In this document: positions 10,548-22,100 of the stretch, piece by piece
Layout of the letters: every line of letters begins with the position of its first letter
Position numbering within the stretch: the stretch's first letter is position 1
Assembly (NCBI GenBank): GCA_024195585.1
Contig: SWBL01000228.1
Span: 1 to 64,000, forward strand
DNA: 64,000 bases
Direction: 5' to 3'
Source of the DNA: Aureobasidium sp. EXF-3400
Taxonomy: Eukaryota; Ascomycota; Dothideomycetes; Dothideales; Saccotheciaceae
The notes under the pieces: model-generated
Told to the model about the DNA's origin: nothing
The model's input: only the letters and a program-made list of their open reading frames with translations
Databases searched by the model: none
Translations under genes and position numbers: made by a program

Positions 10548-11124
10548 TCACTTCGACGATTCAACTTTCGATATGGATGGCTGTGATTCCTCATCGCCAG
10601 AGAGTTTAGAACCGCTGCCAGCCTTAGATGGGTCGCTCTCTGCGGCTTGAGCCAGCGACTCCACCTCCTCCTCCTCTTCTTCTCCTTCTTCCAGGAATTG
10701 AACCTCCTCAACCACTATTCCATCCGGCTCGTCCAGCTCCTTGGGACGGTCTGCGATCATATCCTCTTCGAGTGAGTCCAGCATGACCCGAAGACTGTTC
10801 ATGACACTGTTGTCGTCCGTATTCTCTGAGGGCCACATCATGTTCATCTGGGTCCATATAGCTTCAGCGCAATGCTGATGGTGCTTTCTTGGCGTTAGCA
10901 TACGACCTTTCTGGACTCTACCAATGTGTTACCTTGGACTTGTACCAGTCATCCTCACACTGAGCCAGAGTTATCAAACATCTGACTCGGTAATAGCGTG
11001 GGAGATGGTGGTGGGCGAGGAGTGCGCGCACTTCCAGTTGGCATACGGCGAAACTCTCTCTGTTAAACAGCTCGACGATTGTGTTGAAGCGGGATCGCCA
11101 ATCGATCTTGATGGGGGTCGCCAT
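10548..11124 (-). CDS. small hypothetical protein with acidic C-terminal tail
   Basis: I do not recognise this protein. Two exons (11124-10933 and 10883-10548) are joined by a 49-nt intron with a perfect TGCTAAC branch site, giving 175 aa. The N-terminal part (MATPIKIDWRSRFNTIVELF, then LPRYYRVRCLITLAQCEDDW) looks like a compact helical domain. It is followed by HHQHCAEAIWTQMNMMWPSE. The C-terminal half is strongly acidic, with an EEGEEEEEEVES run and Ser-rich ends. There is no signal peptide or membrane segment. The intron and the unbroken frame across it suggest a real gene. The start codon chosen is the first ATG of the frame. Confidence 0.6.
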
Positions 11125-11495
11125 CTTCCTTGGTGAACAGATTGGAAGTGCGGTGTGGTATGTTCGGGCTCAAGTCTGAGTGCTGCTCCTGAGATCCGTG
11201 GCGTGTGTGAGCTAGAAAAGCCGGCTGCAAACAGAGACACGACCTAATTCAGAACATCAGAACCTTCACTCGTGTCCTCTTCACCGGCATCGCCCTCACT
11301 AGCATCTTCTAGACCAGTGAAGGTACGGGTGTCACCAATTCGGTTTGACATTCGGATGTGTTGGACAGCTCGAATCGTCCATCTCGATTTTGTTGCACAT
11401 CAACTCAACAACCCTCCCACTCATCAGCCTGTCGACCCTTCAAAGAACTTGAAGACCCTTCGAACCTCCCAGTGACCTGCAAGAGTATCTTCGTC

Positions 11496-12199
11496 ATGGC
11501 GTCTGGTCGTCGTGTTGCTATGACCGCTCCCGACGATGGAGACTTCGTGCAGACGGACGCCGCTCAGCTGCAGTCAGATGTCCCTCGAGTGACAAGAGCC
11601 GTCTGTGTGAGCCCTCGCAACCAGACTGCAGCGATAACTCAAGCCAGTGCAACCATTCGACCTAAGGCAACAGTCGAACCTAAGGCAACAATCAAGCCCG
11701 GGGGACCAGGACAAGTCATTGGAAAGTTCTGGTAAGTCGCTTTCTCCTCCCTCGGTTAATCGGGGTCGAGATGGTCATCGTGAGCATACAAACCTTAGCT
11801 GTGATACGCATTAGGCAATTTGAGATACTCTGTTGCGTGAAGAAGGACCCTCTGTTGAAGCGCACTTGTTCTGTTCGCAATATCTCGATCTTTCCTAATC
11901 ACCATGGCTCTCCCAGTACCCTCACAAGAACCCAAACGAAAGCAAACCAAGTCGGGTTCGCTCTCTGGTACAACCCCCGATGAACCAGCCACCAACGACA
12001 TCAAGCTAACGGATATCGCTCTCCCACTCGCTGCCGACACTGTCAATACGAACGCCTAGATGAATATATGGGACGCTCTATTTATCAAGTCCACTCTCGA
12101 ATATACACCTGACGCGGTAACCCTCGAGATGCTCAAGAAGACCCGATTCTTCGACGTTGTTGGTACAAGACGAAATGAGGTGCGCAGCGTCTTGCTCTG
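11496..12199 (+). CDS. doubtful, possibly fragmented coding region
   Basis: I do not recognise this. An ATG at 11496 in good context (GTCATGGCG) opens a frame of about 80 codons with a short repeat (RPKATVEPKATIKPGG) that runs into a plausible donor, GTAAGT, near 11732. Downstream, in another frame, an ATG at 11904 opens 51 codons (MALPVPSQEPKRKQTKSG...) to a stop at 12057-12059. A further frame follows immediately from 12061 (MNIWDALFIKSTLEYTPDAV...). The pieces have protein-like composition but I could not join them into one frame. They may be exons with boundaries I cannot see, separate small genes, or a decayed gene. Confidence 0.25.
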
Positions 12200-12530
12200 A
12201 GAACCAAGCTCGTGAAGCGAAATGAATTCCAAACATCAATCTTTCCAGATCACATTCTGAATGAGGCCCAACATACTCGGGTACTCAACCACCCAACAAT
12301 CAGTTGATTTCTGTGAAGGAAGCTCAAAGATTCACATGCACGCGTTTTGGCATGACGCAAAATGGTGTCTCTCGGCGGCACTCCGTTCCTGAAGGGTTGG
12401 GTTTTCGGATTCGGCCAAGATCGTCGGACGTCATCTTCCGGATTTTTGAACCACATCCATCTCTTCCGCGACATCTTCGAAGGGCCAAACACAAGAACAA
12501 CTATACTAGTGCCATTCATACTGCTGCAAC

Positions 12531-12720
12531 ATGTCTGATGTAAGTTGTTGATGTATGAGAGGTAAGCCACAAGTTTTATCGTCTTCTCTTGTCAGCGTTA
12601 TTCGTCCTCTCCAAAAAGAAACCCCGGTGGTCGTATGTATTAGGACCGATACTCGCAATTCCACCGAGTATTGGCCTTTGTTGCAGCAACTCGATATGAT
12701 TCAACCTCGAGGCGATGATG
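12531..12720 (+). CDS. possible tiny spliced gene, unresolved
   Basis: An ATG at 12531 (MSD) is followed by a donor GTAAGT at 12540 and an acceptor TTGTCAG at 12595. The next exon reads RYSSSPKRNPGG and meets another donor, GTATGT, at 12633, with an acceptor TTGCAG at 12686. A third good donor (GTGAGT) sits at 12721, but the frame I obtain for the last exon stops just before it. The splice signals are too regular to ignore, yet the product is not established. An 81-codon minus-strand frame overlaps it at 12576-12821. Confidence 0.2.
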
Positions 12721-12892
12721 GTGAGTTTTTTTTCCTTGCTCAACGTTGCGGGGAGGTTGTCTATGTCATACTGGTGGTTTTCTGATAAGACTTGAAGAGT
12801 AAGTTGATTGAAAGTTGCCATCCTGCATACTCATCTTTCGCAAAAGTACATTTTCTCTACCTTTACATCAGAAACACCACACTATACACATC

Positions 12893-13972
12893 ATGGGTTT
12901 CGACAAAGAAGCAGAATTCTTGAACGTGCTTGTGCTGGCAAGCTTGTTCTACAATACTCTCAAGTCATTCGACAACATCCACAGCTCGCTGAACGACTTC
13001 AAGGATGAAAAGGTCTACCTTGCTCAGCTCGGTATTGAGCAAGCGAGACTCTTGATCTGGGGCGAGCAGATGGGCATCTTCTCTCTGCCACCCTCATTGA
13101 CCTCTCTCGAGACCGAGGAGGGTAGACAGAGCATGACACCTCGCGACCCTCGTCTTGACGATGACGAAGTTAGAGTCAACCTTGAGGGCTTGATGAACAG
13201 CATCATCCACACTCTTTCCAACCCCAACGACAACGACTCTGATCTCGACACCACTGGTCTGAGACCTCTTCCTCGCGGTGGCGCACAAGCGCTGGAGCAG
13301 CCTGCCGCTGACTTGACCCGTATGAAGAACTTTGAGGATTCCTACAACCACCTCCTTCAATTGGGTTCCAACAAGGTGTCAGTCAAGAGGCCCAGCTCGC
13401 TTGCATCGCAGCAGTGGGTCATCCACGACACCCTGCGCTTCTCCAACTTCGTCAAGTCGACCAAGCGTCAGGTCGATACCTTGTTGATGGCTCTTAACAT
13501 CAACGATAGAGTCGAGAACATCCTGCTCGGTGACATCCGTGATCTGGGCAAGCACGCCGGTGGCTCCCCTAACAGCAGACCTTCGCCGCTAGCAGTCAAG
13601 GACATGGCCAAGCTGAAGCTTCTCATCAGAGCATGCAAAGGTCGCTACCCGGCACTCCTGAACGAGGCCCAGCAGACCTTCAACAACCTTCAGAAGGGCG
13701 TCAGTGCAGAGCACGACATGGCCGCCAAGGTTCACAAGCTTCTCGAGCCTGTCCACCCTGACTCTGCAGTCGCCAGCGCAAACAACAGCGGCACTGCCAC
13801 CCCCGAAAAGAGACCTGGATTCATCAGAAGATTGAGCACACAGACATGGAACAAGCTGCCTGGAAGAAAGACACCCAGCTCGAGCAGACCGGCTTCTCCT
13901 GAACGTAGAAGATCGTTGGTTGGACGTAAGACACCGGCAGCCAGCAGACCTGCCAGCCCTATTGGGGAGTAG
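12893..13972 (+). CDS. HeLo-like domain protein
   Basis: Single exon, 359 aa. The N-terminal 210 or so residues resemble fungal HeLo (prion-inhibition and propagation) domains. There is a helical segment FLNVLVLASLFYNTLKSFDN, then the pattern VYLAQLGIEQARLLIWGEQM, which matches the LxxxRLxRWGE-like helix of the family. A later helix reads HDTLRFSNFVKSTKRQVDTL. HeLo domains are known from HET-S and related cell-death proteins, where they can attack membranes, but many family members have no proven role. The C-terminus is basic and disordered and holds two copies of a GRKTP..SRPASP motif about 23 residues apart. No HET-s-type amyloid repeat is evident. The upstream in-frame ATG at 12815 was rejected because the domain begins at MGFDKEAEFL. 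Confidence 0.65.
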   Translation: MGFDKEAEFLNVLVLASLFYNTLKSFDNIHSSLNDFKDEKVYLAQLGIEQARLLIWGEQMGIFSLPPSLTSLETEEGRQSMTPRDPRLDDDEVRVNLEGLMNSIIHTLSNPNDNDSDLDTTGLRPLPRGGAQALEQPAADLTRMKNFEDSYNHLLQLGSNKVSVKRPSSLASQQWVIHDTLRFSNFVKSTKRQVDTLLMALNINDRVENILLGDIRDLGKHAGGSPNSRPSPLAVKDMAKLKLLIRACKGRYPALLNEAQQTFNNLQKGVSAEHDMAAKVHKLLEPVHPDSAVASANNSGTATPEKRPGFIRRLSTQTWNKLPGRKTPSSSRPASPERRRSLVGRKTPAASRPASPIGE

Positions 13973-14620
13973 AGGAGATTTGCTGGGAGGTTGGAGCTTA
14001 CGAGATACACGAATCAAAGAGTTGAGAAAGAGAAGGATACGAGCAACAGGAACACTAGGAAAGAGATATTGACGAGGAACGGATATATCACTTGGTGGAA
14101 TGGATGTAATTACGAGTAATACCCGAGCGATAGACATACAAAGCAAATCCTTTAACCGACGGACCGTGCAATGTGATAAGTGATAGACAGGTACAGAAGT
14201 AGATTGCTTGGTTCAAGGCGGTGTGGGCGATATCCCCGCACTCGTTCCCGTCGAAAAGCGCGTCATCGGCTGTCAGGTTGGGAGACGCCTTGGCGCACGA
14301 CCAGAATTCATACAGGTTTCGAGGTTGATCTGGGCATTGAGACGGCAACGTCGAGATGTGAGATCTGAAGAGAGAGATTTGACTTGTGGTAAGGTAGAGG
14401 AAGGAGGAGAGATTCGAAAGGAGAGGATGCTCGTTGTAGACTCGCATCGACTCCACTCTCTTTGCAGCCGGTCCGTGCTCGCCGTATCACAGGCCGAAGA
14501 AGCTGCCCCGGCACCGACTCTTCTCTGCCAGTGCCTTCCTCTTGCTGCTCTGCTATCCAGCTACACTACACACGATTTATCTGCTATTCTTCTTCACACA
14601 CCCACCGCTAGCCACCAACA
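13973..14620. other. intergenic region between the HeLo and PHD genes
   Basis: About 650 bp of 3' and 5' flank. Open frames across it on both strands overlap the neighbouring genes and show no family features. Confidence 0.45.
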
Positions 14621-16524
14621 ATGCCTTCCCCGCGGCGGTCAGGCCGCACCACCAGCACACCTGCCGATCGCAACTCGAGATGGCACAACAAATTGTCACC
14701 CCGCCAGAAGTCGCCCTCTCCCGCAAACCTCTCGGACGATACCATGCATCCACGATCTGGCACCCTCAACTCTCCCGAAGAGTCTCGCCAAACCCGCAGA
14801 GCCACCAGAGCTCAGCACACACACCCCGACGACGTCGATCAACAGAGCCAGCACAATGAAGCAGATGTCGACGCTGATGGCGATGTTGATGGCGACGATG
14901 AGATCACTCGCTGCGTCTGTGGTATGCAAGACTACCCGGGCCCACCTCTGACCGACGACTTCCCTACCATCACCGACCCTTCGCAAGCTGAAGACGCTGG
15001 CGGTCTGTTCATCCAGTGCGACAAATGTCACGTCTGGCAGCACGGTGGCTGCGTCGGCATCATGGACGAGACAAAGAGTCCCGACAACTACTTTTGCGAG
15101 CTCTGCGACAAGAAAATGCACAATGTCTTGACCGACTCAAAAGGGCGAGTCCCCGTCTCGCTCAACTTCGCCGTCGTCCTTGGCTAACACAATTAGACAA
15201 CACTATTCGCGCTATCTACCCGTCATGAAACCTGAACCCAAGAGTGCCCGAAAACTCTCCCTCACAAAAGAAACAGAGTCTGCCAAAGCCCGCAGAGAGC
15301 AGCGAGAAAGCCAAAACAGGGCCAGTGTTGAGTCGTCAACAGGCAAGAGGAGGTCTACAATGAACAGCCGCCAGGCCTATGACGACGAAGAGACATTACG
15401 TCGAATCATCGAAGAGACAAAGGATGTCGGCGAGTCGACCCCAGCAGTGCGCAAGGGCAAGCGCGGACGAGACGACAGCGAAGAGTGAGTCAAGTGTTTG
15501 CTCGTTACAACAAACAAAGCGGCTGACAAGTTTTGGCAGCTCTAGACACGAAATTAAGCGCCAACGGACGGGATCGGAATCGCCCAATCCCCCATCGACG
15601 CTCAACACAGGCTCGTTGGACGCAGACTCCGACGACGACGGCACGGGTACCAAGTCGAATAAGAAAGCACGAAGTGCAGCTACCGAAGTCTTAAGACAAC
15701 GAGAAGCTAGAGAGCGTGAGCGAATGCGTGACGAGAAGCGCAAAGAAGCTGCAGGAAGACGGAGTGAGAGAGCTGGCCGAAGGAGAGCAGACGGTACGCT
15801 GGAGCAAGACGAGCCACCGAGACCGATTGGACTGACTGTTGATGCAGAGTCAGATCCGCTTGATGATACACCGAGACCCATGGGCACACCAAATCTGTCC
15901 GCATCACAACCTCCCAGCCCACCCGCCTCAGCACCGCCACTAGCTCCAGGAAGCTCACACAAGAAGGGCACAGTCAAGAAGCAGAAACGACTCGGCCGCA
16001 ACCAATACTCAGCTGCAAAAGCCACATCAAATCCGACCGACTCCACCTCTGTCAACCCGAATGCCAGCAGCGGCGACGACCCAACGACCAACAGCACATC
16101 CGACTCCAAGAACAGCCCTAGCAGCAACAACGAAACTCCCACCATCGCCACAATCGTTCCTCTACCCAAACCCAAACCCGGCAAATGGGGCGGTCGCGCC
16201 AAAAACCCACGACAAGCCGCCATCCAAGAAGCCGAGATTGTCATCAAAGACACCCGCGAGAACAAGAGTCAAATGACCATAACCGACATGAAGAAACGCA
16301 CAGGCATGATGATGGACTACATTGCAAAAGCACAGGTCGATATGGCTGGCGATCGCACACCGCTTAATGCTCAACTGCAAGAGGCGGCTCAGAAGTCTGC
16401 CGACGACTTCAAGGAGCTGAGTAGCAGGGACATGATGGATGTTTTGACGAAGCACATCATGACCTGGCAGCAGGAGTACGCAGGCGAGGCCGCTCCCGCT
16501 GCCGCTGCTTCGTTGGTTGCATGA
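14621..16524 (+). CDS. PHD-finger chromatin protein, Cti6-like
   Basis: Three exons (14621-15144, 15197-15484, 15540-16524) give 598 aa. A PHD finger at about residues 90-165 contains TRCVCGMQDYP, GLFIQCDKCHVWQHGGCVG and NYFCELCD, the C4HC3 pattern with the aromatic residues typical of H3K4me readers. After the finger comes the HYSRYLPV motif seen in Cti6-type proteins, which belong to the Rpd3L histone deacetylase complex in yeast. The rest is basic/acidic and disordered, with an Arg/Glu-rich helix (REARERERMRDEKRKE). The C-terminal block KWGGRAKNPRQAAIQEAEIV probably forms a conserved helix. Intron 1 works only with a GC donor (AAAAGG|GCGAGT); every GT in reach is in the wrong phase. Confidence 0.8.
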
Positions 16525-16995
16525 TGATGAGAAAGAGAAACTACGAACTACTGCACTCAAGGCGCACATTTTGGTCTGCGGCTTTACTCACGAAATTGGG
16601 GCGTTTTTACAATTGGGCAAATGACATACTTCCATTACTGACTATACGGGAATGGGACCGGATTTCTTTCTTTTCTGGGACCTGGAGCTTCTTTGGATGG
16701 AATGGGCATTTTCTCTTTCTTCTTTTCTTCTTCCTCTTCTCTTTCTGCTTGTTTGCTTTGCTTCTGCCTTCCTCAAAAGCACTGGCTGGTTTACATGTCT
16801 TTTCTTGCTTTCTGCAAATGTAGTTTGATTTAACGATAATCAAGGAATCACTTACCTTCAGTTATCTTATTGCATGTCACATCTGCTGTTCCTTCTTTGT
16901 CTGCTTGGACTTGATCTTCACATGGATTTATACATAATATGAGAGTATCAATTTTCATCCATCATATATATCCTTGCAACATTCCTTTCAGTCTT
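16525..16995. other. convergent intergenic region with pyrimidine-rich tract
   Basis: The 3' flanks of the PHD gene and the methylmalonate-semialdehyde dehydrogenase gene meet here. The plus strand is strongly T/C-rich from about 16665 to 16760. No gene is seen. Confidence 0.5.
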
Positions 16996-18784
16996 TTAAC
17001 GCATAGTAGGCATAACACTCTCAGCCTTGGTGGCAATAGCATCCTCGCTTCTCCACAAACTTGTTACTGTCTTCGTCTGAGTGAAGAACGCAAGACCGGG
17101 TTTGCCGTAGAAAGTGCTTGCACCGCCTCCAGCTACAGACTTCTTGTTTCCGGTGAAAGAGAACATGGGGAGAGGTACGGGGATGGGAACGTTGATGCCG
17201 ACTTGACCGGCTTCGATGTCGCGTTGGAAGCGGGCGGCTGTGGAGCCTGAGTTTGTGAAGATGGCGACGCCCTGTGAAAAGAGAGGTTAGTGGTTGGAGA
17301 GGGGAGAGGAGGGAGGGAAAGCTTACATTTCCGTATTCGTTGGCGTTGATGAGATCGACAGCCTCTTCGAGCGTGTCTACGGACAGACAAACCAGCACAG
17401 GACCAAAGATCTCTTCCTTGTAGCATGTCATGTCCTTGGTAACATCGGTGATGATGGTAGGACCGACAAAGTTGCCGTTGGGGTACTTTTCAGGCTTGAA
17501 ACCGCGGCCATCGAGAGCAATGGTGGCGCCTTCCTTCTCAGCACTGGCAATCATGGACTCGATTCTCTCCTTTGCCTGAGGACTAATGACGGGACCAAGT
17601 TCGGCATCCTTTTCGAAACCTCCATTGACGTTGAGGGCCTTAGCACGGTCGGCAATATCGTCAACCCAGCTCTTGGTGTCGCCGACAAAGACGACGGTGG
17701 AGAGAGCCATGCATCGCTGGCCAGCGGCACCGAAAGCGGCACCTGCAATGGCGTTGATGGTGGCATTCTTGTTGCAGTCGGGAAGAACAGCGGCGTGGTT
17801 CTTTGCACCCAAGTTGGCTTGGACACGCTTGCCGTTGGCAGAGCCACGGGTGAAAATGTATTCACCAGCCTTGTTGCTACCAACGAAGCTGATGGCCTTG
17901 ATGGCAGGTTCGTCAATCATGAAGTCGACAGTCTTTGCAGCTCCATGGACGACATTGATGACACCAGGAGGGAAGCCAGCCTTTTCTGCAAGCTCACAGA
18001 GGATCATCATGGCACCAGGGTCACGCTCGGAGGGCTTGACGACAACGGTGTTGCCGGTGATGGTAGCGGTAGGGATGACCCACAGAGGAATCATGGCGGG
18101 GAAGTTGAAGGGACAGATGGCAGCGACAACACCCAGAGGCTCCTTGTATGATCTTGTCTCCATATCTTTGGCAACTTCGAGGACCTCACCAGTGAGCTGG
18201 GTTGTAATGCCACATGCTGTTTCTGCGACCTGCAGTCCACGGAGGACATCACCCTTGGCATCGGCGAAGGTCTTGCCCTGCTCGAGAGTGATGGAAGCAG
18301 CCAGACGGTCCCAATGCTCTCTGATCAGGTGGACGAACTTGAACATGATCTGTTGTCTGTGCAGCAAGCTTGTGGCCTTCCATGCAGGGAAAGCCTTCTC
18401 GGCGGATGCCACAGCGGCCTTAAGCTCTTCATCGGTAGACTGAGGGACGCGGGTGACGAGGTTGTTTGTGGCAGGGTCGTGTAGATCAATCCATTGTGTG
18501 GCGTTGGAGGCTACGAACTTGTTGTCGAGGAAGTTCTGGGTATCGATGGGTTGTTGGATCTGGTCGTGGGTGGTGGGATAGTCGGTGGCAGTGGATGCGA
18601 GAGCTGACGCAGTAGCAGGCAGCGATTGTCTTGCAGAGATATGGAGCTTCCTGCCTCCCAGCTTGCATGTGTTGACTGTTTGGCCGAGTCGAATTGTGCT
18701 TGCCAAAGCTGGCCGGCTGACCCCAGGTTGTTGAAGATAGACGCTCTGTAGAGCACGACGTGCTATTGCTCGACGACCTGCCAT
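16996..18784 (-). CDS. mmsA: methylmalonate-semialdehyde dehydrogenase (CoA-acylating), mitochondrial
   Basis: Two exons (18784-17327 and 17271-16996) give 577 aa. The ALDH6-type enzyme converts methylmalonate semialdehyde to propionyl-CoA in valine and thymine catabolism. A basic N-terminus ([16 protein letters not shown]) suits mitochondrial import. Family signatures are [49 protein letters not shown] and the catalytic Cys in [15 protein letters not shown]. The C-terminal exon carries the oligomerisation end [13 protein letters not shown] and [16 protein letters not shown]. Residues on both sides of the intron ([14 protein letters not shown]) are conserved in ALDHs, which confirms the splice. 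An open frame reads on through the intron but gives nonsense. Confidence 0.95.
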
Positions 18785-19190
18785 TGTGTGATGCCTTTGA
18801 CACTCGTTCTACTCTTCTCTGTATTGTTGCAAGAGAAGGAACTTGTCAAGAAGGTGCAACCTGGTTAAAGACGGCAATTGCGGCCAATGCGGCCATGCTC
18901 ATAAAGTGGACCTCCTTCCCTTATCTGCGCCTATCAATTGCGGGGTCTTGCCGAGGGTCGGGGAATGGGGTCGATCACGGCCGCCCGATGACGCCCTACT
19001 CCACGCCGAACGTCTGTCGGTTGGATATACTTGTCTTCATCAACAGCGTACGACATTGCACATGTTTGAATGTTTTTGGTCTATAAGCGAATCATGTTTA
19101 TATTAGTGGAAATAGACAAAGGCTTCGTTAACAACTCGTAAACTTCTTCTTCCCCCTGTTCTTCATCATCGTCACCATTTTGTTATGCAC
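18785..19190. promoter_or_regulatory. mmsA promoter region with CCAAT box and TGCGGCCA tandem
   Basis: This lies between the mmsA start and the end of the next minus-strand gene. A CCAAT at 18884-18888 (plus-strand reading), about 100 bp from the mmsA start, is embedded in a tandem pair of TGCGGCCA. A GC-rich block with CGG/CCG half-sites follows near 18945-18985. A regulatory role is inferred from position only. Confidence 0.35.
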
Positions 19191-22100
19191 TTAGAGCTCG
19201 TCTCTAACTCTGATGCTGACTGACGAGGCCACGCTGCTTGCTGATGAAGCTGCCTCCTGAGCTGCTTCGACCACTTTAGAGACCGAGTCATCGGTCGCCT
19301 TGCTTGCAGTCTCGCCAAACTCTGCCAACCTGCTAGATGCGCTAGCCATGGCGACCGACAGTCTGCTTTGAGCGCTCTCGAAAGCTCCCTTCTCAGATCC
19401 GTAGATGGCGCTACTGGCAGCCGATGTAGCTGCCTCATACTGCTCGACAGCCTTTGACACTACAGCATCACGGTTCTCCGATGCAACCGATGCAATCGAT
19501 GTGTAGATACTGGCTGCTGCCGCAGTAGAAGGTGTTCCAAACAAGGCCTCACTGATAGCTTGCTGGGCAGACGAAGCAGCATCTGAGATTGAGCTCTGGG
19601 CTGCTTCAGCGTAACCTGTAGTGGTTCCATATACAGCCTCGCTAGCGCGAGAAGCAGCATCGTTGTACGCACTACCAACTGCTTCAGTCATCTGCTCGAC
19701 ATTACCCTTTGTAGTGCCGTAGATCTGAGCCGAGACAGCGTCAACTGCAGCATTGATCTGCTCATTGACATTGTCGAGGAGATCTTCAACAGCTGGTGGT
19801 GGTGTGAAGGTCGTTTCGTAGAATGAAGATGCACTAGCGTAAGCATCTTGAGCATAGCTCGATGCACTCGATACGATAGCTGGGGCACCAGTTGAATAGG
19901 CAGATTGAAGGCGATTCCAGACACTTTCGGTAAACTCTGGCTCGCGTCCGTTGACGAGTTCGTCAAATAGAGCAGAGACTGCGGCGTACTGTTCGACTAC
20001 AGCAACGGTAGCCTGAGAAGCGTACTCTCCAGCTTGGGAGAAGAAGGGGGTAGGGGAACCGTAGACTTGTTCACTGGCCTTGGAGACCAGGATATCCCAA
20101 TTCTCACTAGCTTGCGACGCGGCGGCTTCCGTCCAAGGAGTCTCACTTCCGTAGATGGCTGTGCTGGCAGCGCTGGCAAGCGACTCGACAGAGCCTGTAG
20201 ATGTTCCGTAAATTGCTTCGCTCGCCTTGACACTCGCTATCGAGTATTGCTCACCAGCGGCCGAAACTGCCAACTCGTACTGTTCAAAAGCAGTGTCAAA
20301 GGCAGGGGCGGCAGTAGAGCTTGCCGACTCGAGAATGCCGTTCAGGTTGACGCTTGCAGCGCTGTAAGCAGCATCATACTGGCTTTGGGCAGATGCAAGA
20401 AGGTTCTCGTACATAGCAGGCTGAGTGCCGTAAACAGCCTCGCTAGCCTTGGAAGAAGCAACGATGAGGTAAGATGAAGCACTTGAAGTCGCAGCGTCGT
20501 ATTGGCTCGATGCTTGGTCGATCAAACTCTGAGCTGGAGACTGAGTGGTGCCACTAACAACCGAACGTGCTGATGAGAGGACAATGTCCATGTTGCTTGA
20601 AGCGGCGTTGATGGCGCTGCTGTACTGGCTCTGAGCAGCGGCCAGGACATTCGAGTATCCGGAAGTGGCGGTAGGACGAGTAGAGACCATGTCTCTTCCA
20701 GCAGATTCGAAGGCCGAGTAGCGATCATAGGCGTAACCCACCATCTCATAATACCTACGCTGGGCATCTGCCATGACGCCCTGTTGAACTGGGGTTGGCG
20801 AAGCACCAATAGCACTCTTAGCCTGCTCAAACTGAGCACTTGCTGATGAGAGGCCTTCCTGGAGTCTAGAAGACGCGATCGATGAGATGGAAGACATGGC
20901 AGACTGCAATGGGTCTGCGATGGAGCTGGAATAAACAGACTGTAAGGGGCCTGCAACAGAGCTCGAGTAAGCAGACTGCACCTCAGTGTAGATCGAGCTA
21001 GCCTGCGACTGGAAAGAATCTCCAGCGCTGCTAGCGCCAGCGGTGACGGAAGCTGCAACCGAGGCAGCTTGAGATGCGATCGACTTGGTGGCAGGAAGGG
21101 GTTCGCCGTAGATGGCACTGGATGCGGCAGAGACTGCAGAGGCATATCTGTCACTAGCGACACTCGACAGAGACTCTCCAACACCCTGCTCGGTACCGAA
21201 AATGACACTGCTAGCTGCAGAGAGAGCTCTCTCATACTGCTCACTAGCAAGAGAGGTGACCGACTCGACGCTGCCCTGAGTAGGGGCAGGCTTCAAAGCG
21301 TCCTGGACGGCCTGGGTAAGCTGACTGGCTTGGTTGCCAGCCTTTCCAAGAATGTCTTGAAGTTTGCTCGAGTACGTGTTCTCATCGTCGACAATATCAT
21401 CGTCAAGGACAATGGAACGAGCGGAAGGAACTGCTTGAGCCATAGCTCCACCCCAGACCTTCTTTGAAGCCTTCTCAGAAGCGTCAGATGCACTCTCGGA
21501 GACTTGGGATGCTATGGATGAGGCGCTGGATGCTCCTTGCTGAGCAACTGAACTCATGCTTGAAGATGCTTCAGACACGACCGAAGGAGCGGACACGCTG
21601 GATGCAACTGAAGCAATGCTGGAAGATGCATCGCTGGCAGCAGAGATGGCGCTAGACTTTGCAGCTTGGAGGCTCTTTGCCATCTCGGGAGAAAGAGACT
21701 GGTTGGCGACTCGCGAACTAGCTGAGCTGGCTGCAGAGGAAACACTCTCAATCACGGGTGTGTCACGGCCGACTACAGCTTCAGACACCTTTGTGGCAGC
21801 CTGCTCTGCGACGCCGGGTTGAGTGCCCAGGACAGATTCTGATACAACAGTAGCCGCGCTTTTAGCACTCTCAGAGGCAACCGAAGCAATGCTTTCAAGA
21901 GTGGGTTGCTCGGAGCCAAGAACCTTCTCAGACACCTTGGATGCGGCGCTTTCAACGGAGCCAGTGCTGGTACCCAGGACAGCTTCAGAAGCACTAGAAG
22001 CCATCTGAGAACCCTGCGAAGAAATGCTTGAGGCCATCTGAGATCCTTGAACCGATATGCTAGAGGCTACTTGGGAGCCCTGAGAAGACAAGACCGATGA

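Larger units (their letters stand above)
11125..12892. other. unresolved region with several short ORFs
   Basis: About 1.8 kb lie between the small acidic gene and the HeLo gene. The stretch contains the two candidate coding pieces listed separately and otherwise shows nothing I can name. Confidence 0.35.

Noticed and set aside
13800..13972. HET-s-like amyloid prion motif at the C-terminus of the HeLo protein
   Set aside because: The repeats are basic and Pro/Ser-rich and lack the alternating hydrophobic/Asn/Gly pattern of HET-s prion repeats.
14229..14240. GATATCCCCGCA shared with the inverted repeat in the LCL3/AMS1 promoter
   Set aside because: A shared 12-mer is expected by chance many times in 64 kb, and the second arm is missing here.
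15396..16265. 289-codon antisense frame opposite the PHD-finger gene
   Set aside because: It is Leu/Ser-rich shadow of the low-complexity plus-strand exon; no family features.
17021..17326. Unspliced C-terminus of mmsA read through the intron
   Set aside because: The read-through is Arg/His/Ser-rich nonsense; splicing 17326-17272 restores the conserved ALDH C-terminus.
17294..18443. Two 285-codon plus-strand frames opposite mmsA
   Set aside because: The minus strand encodes a clear ALDH6 across the whole interval; the plus frames have no recognisable product.
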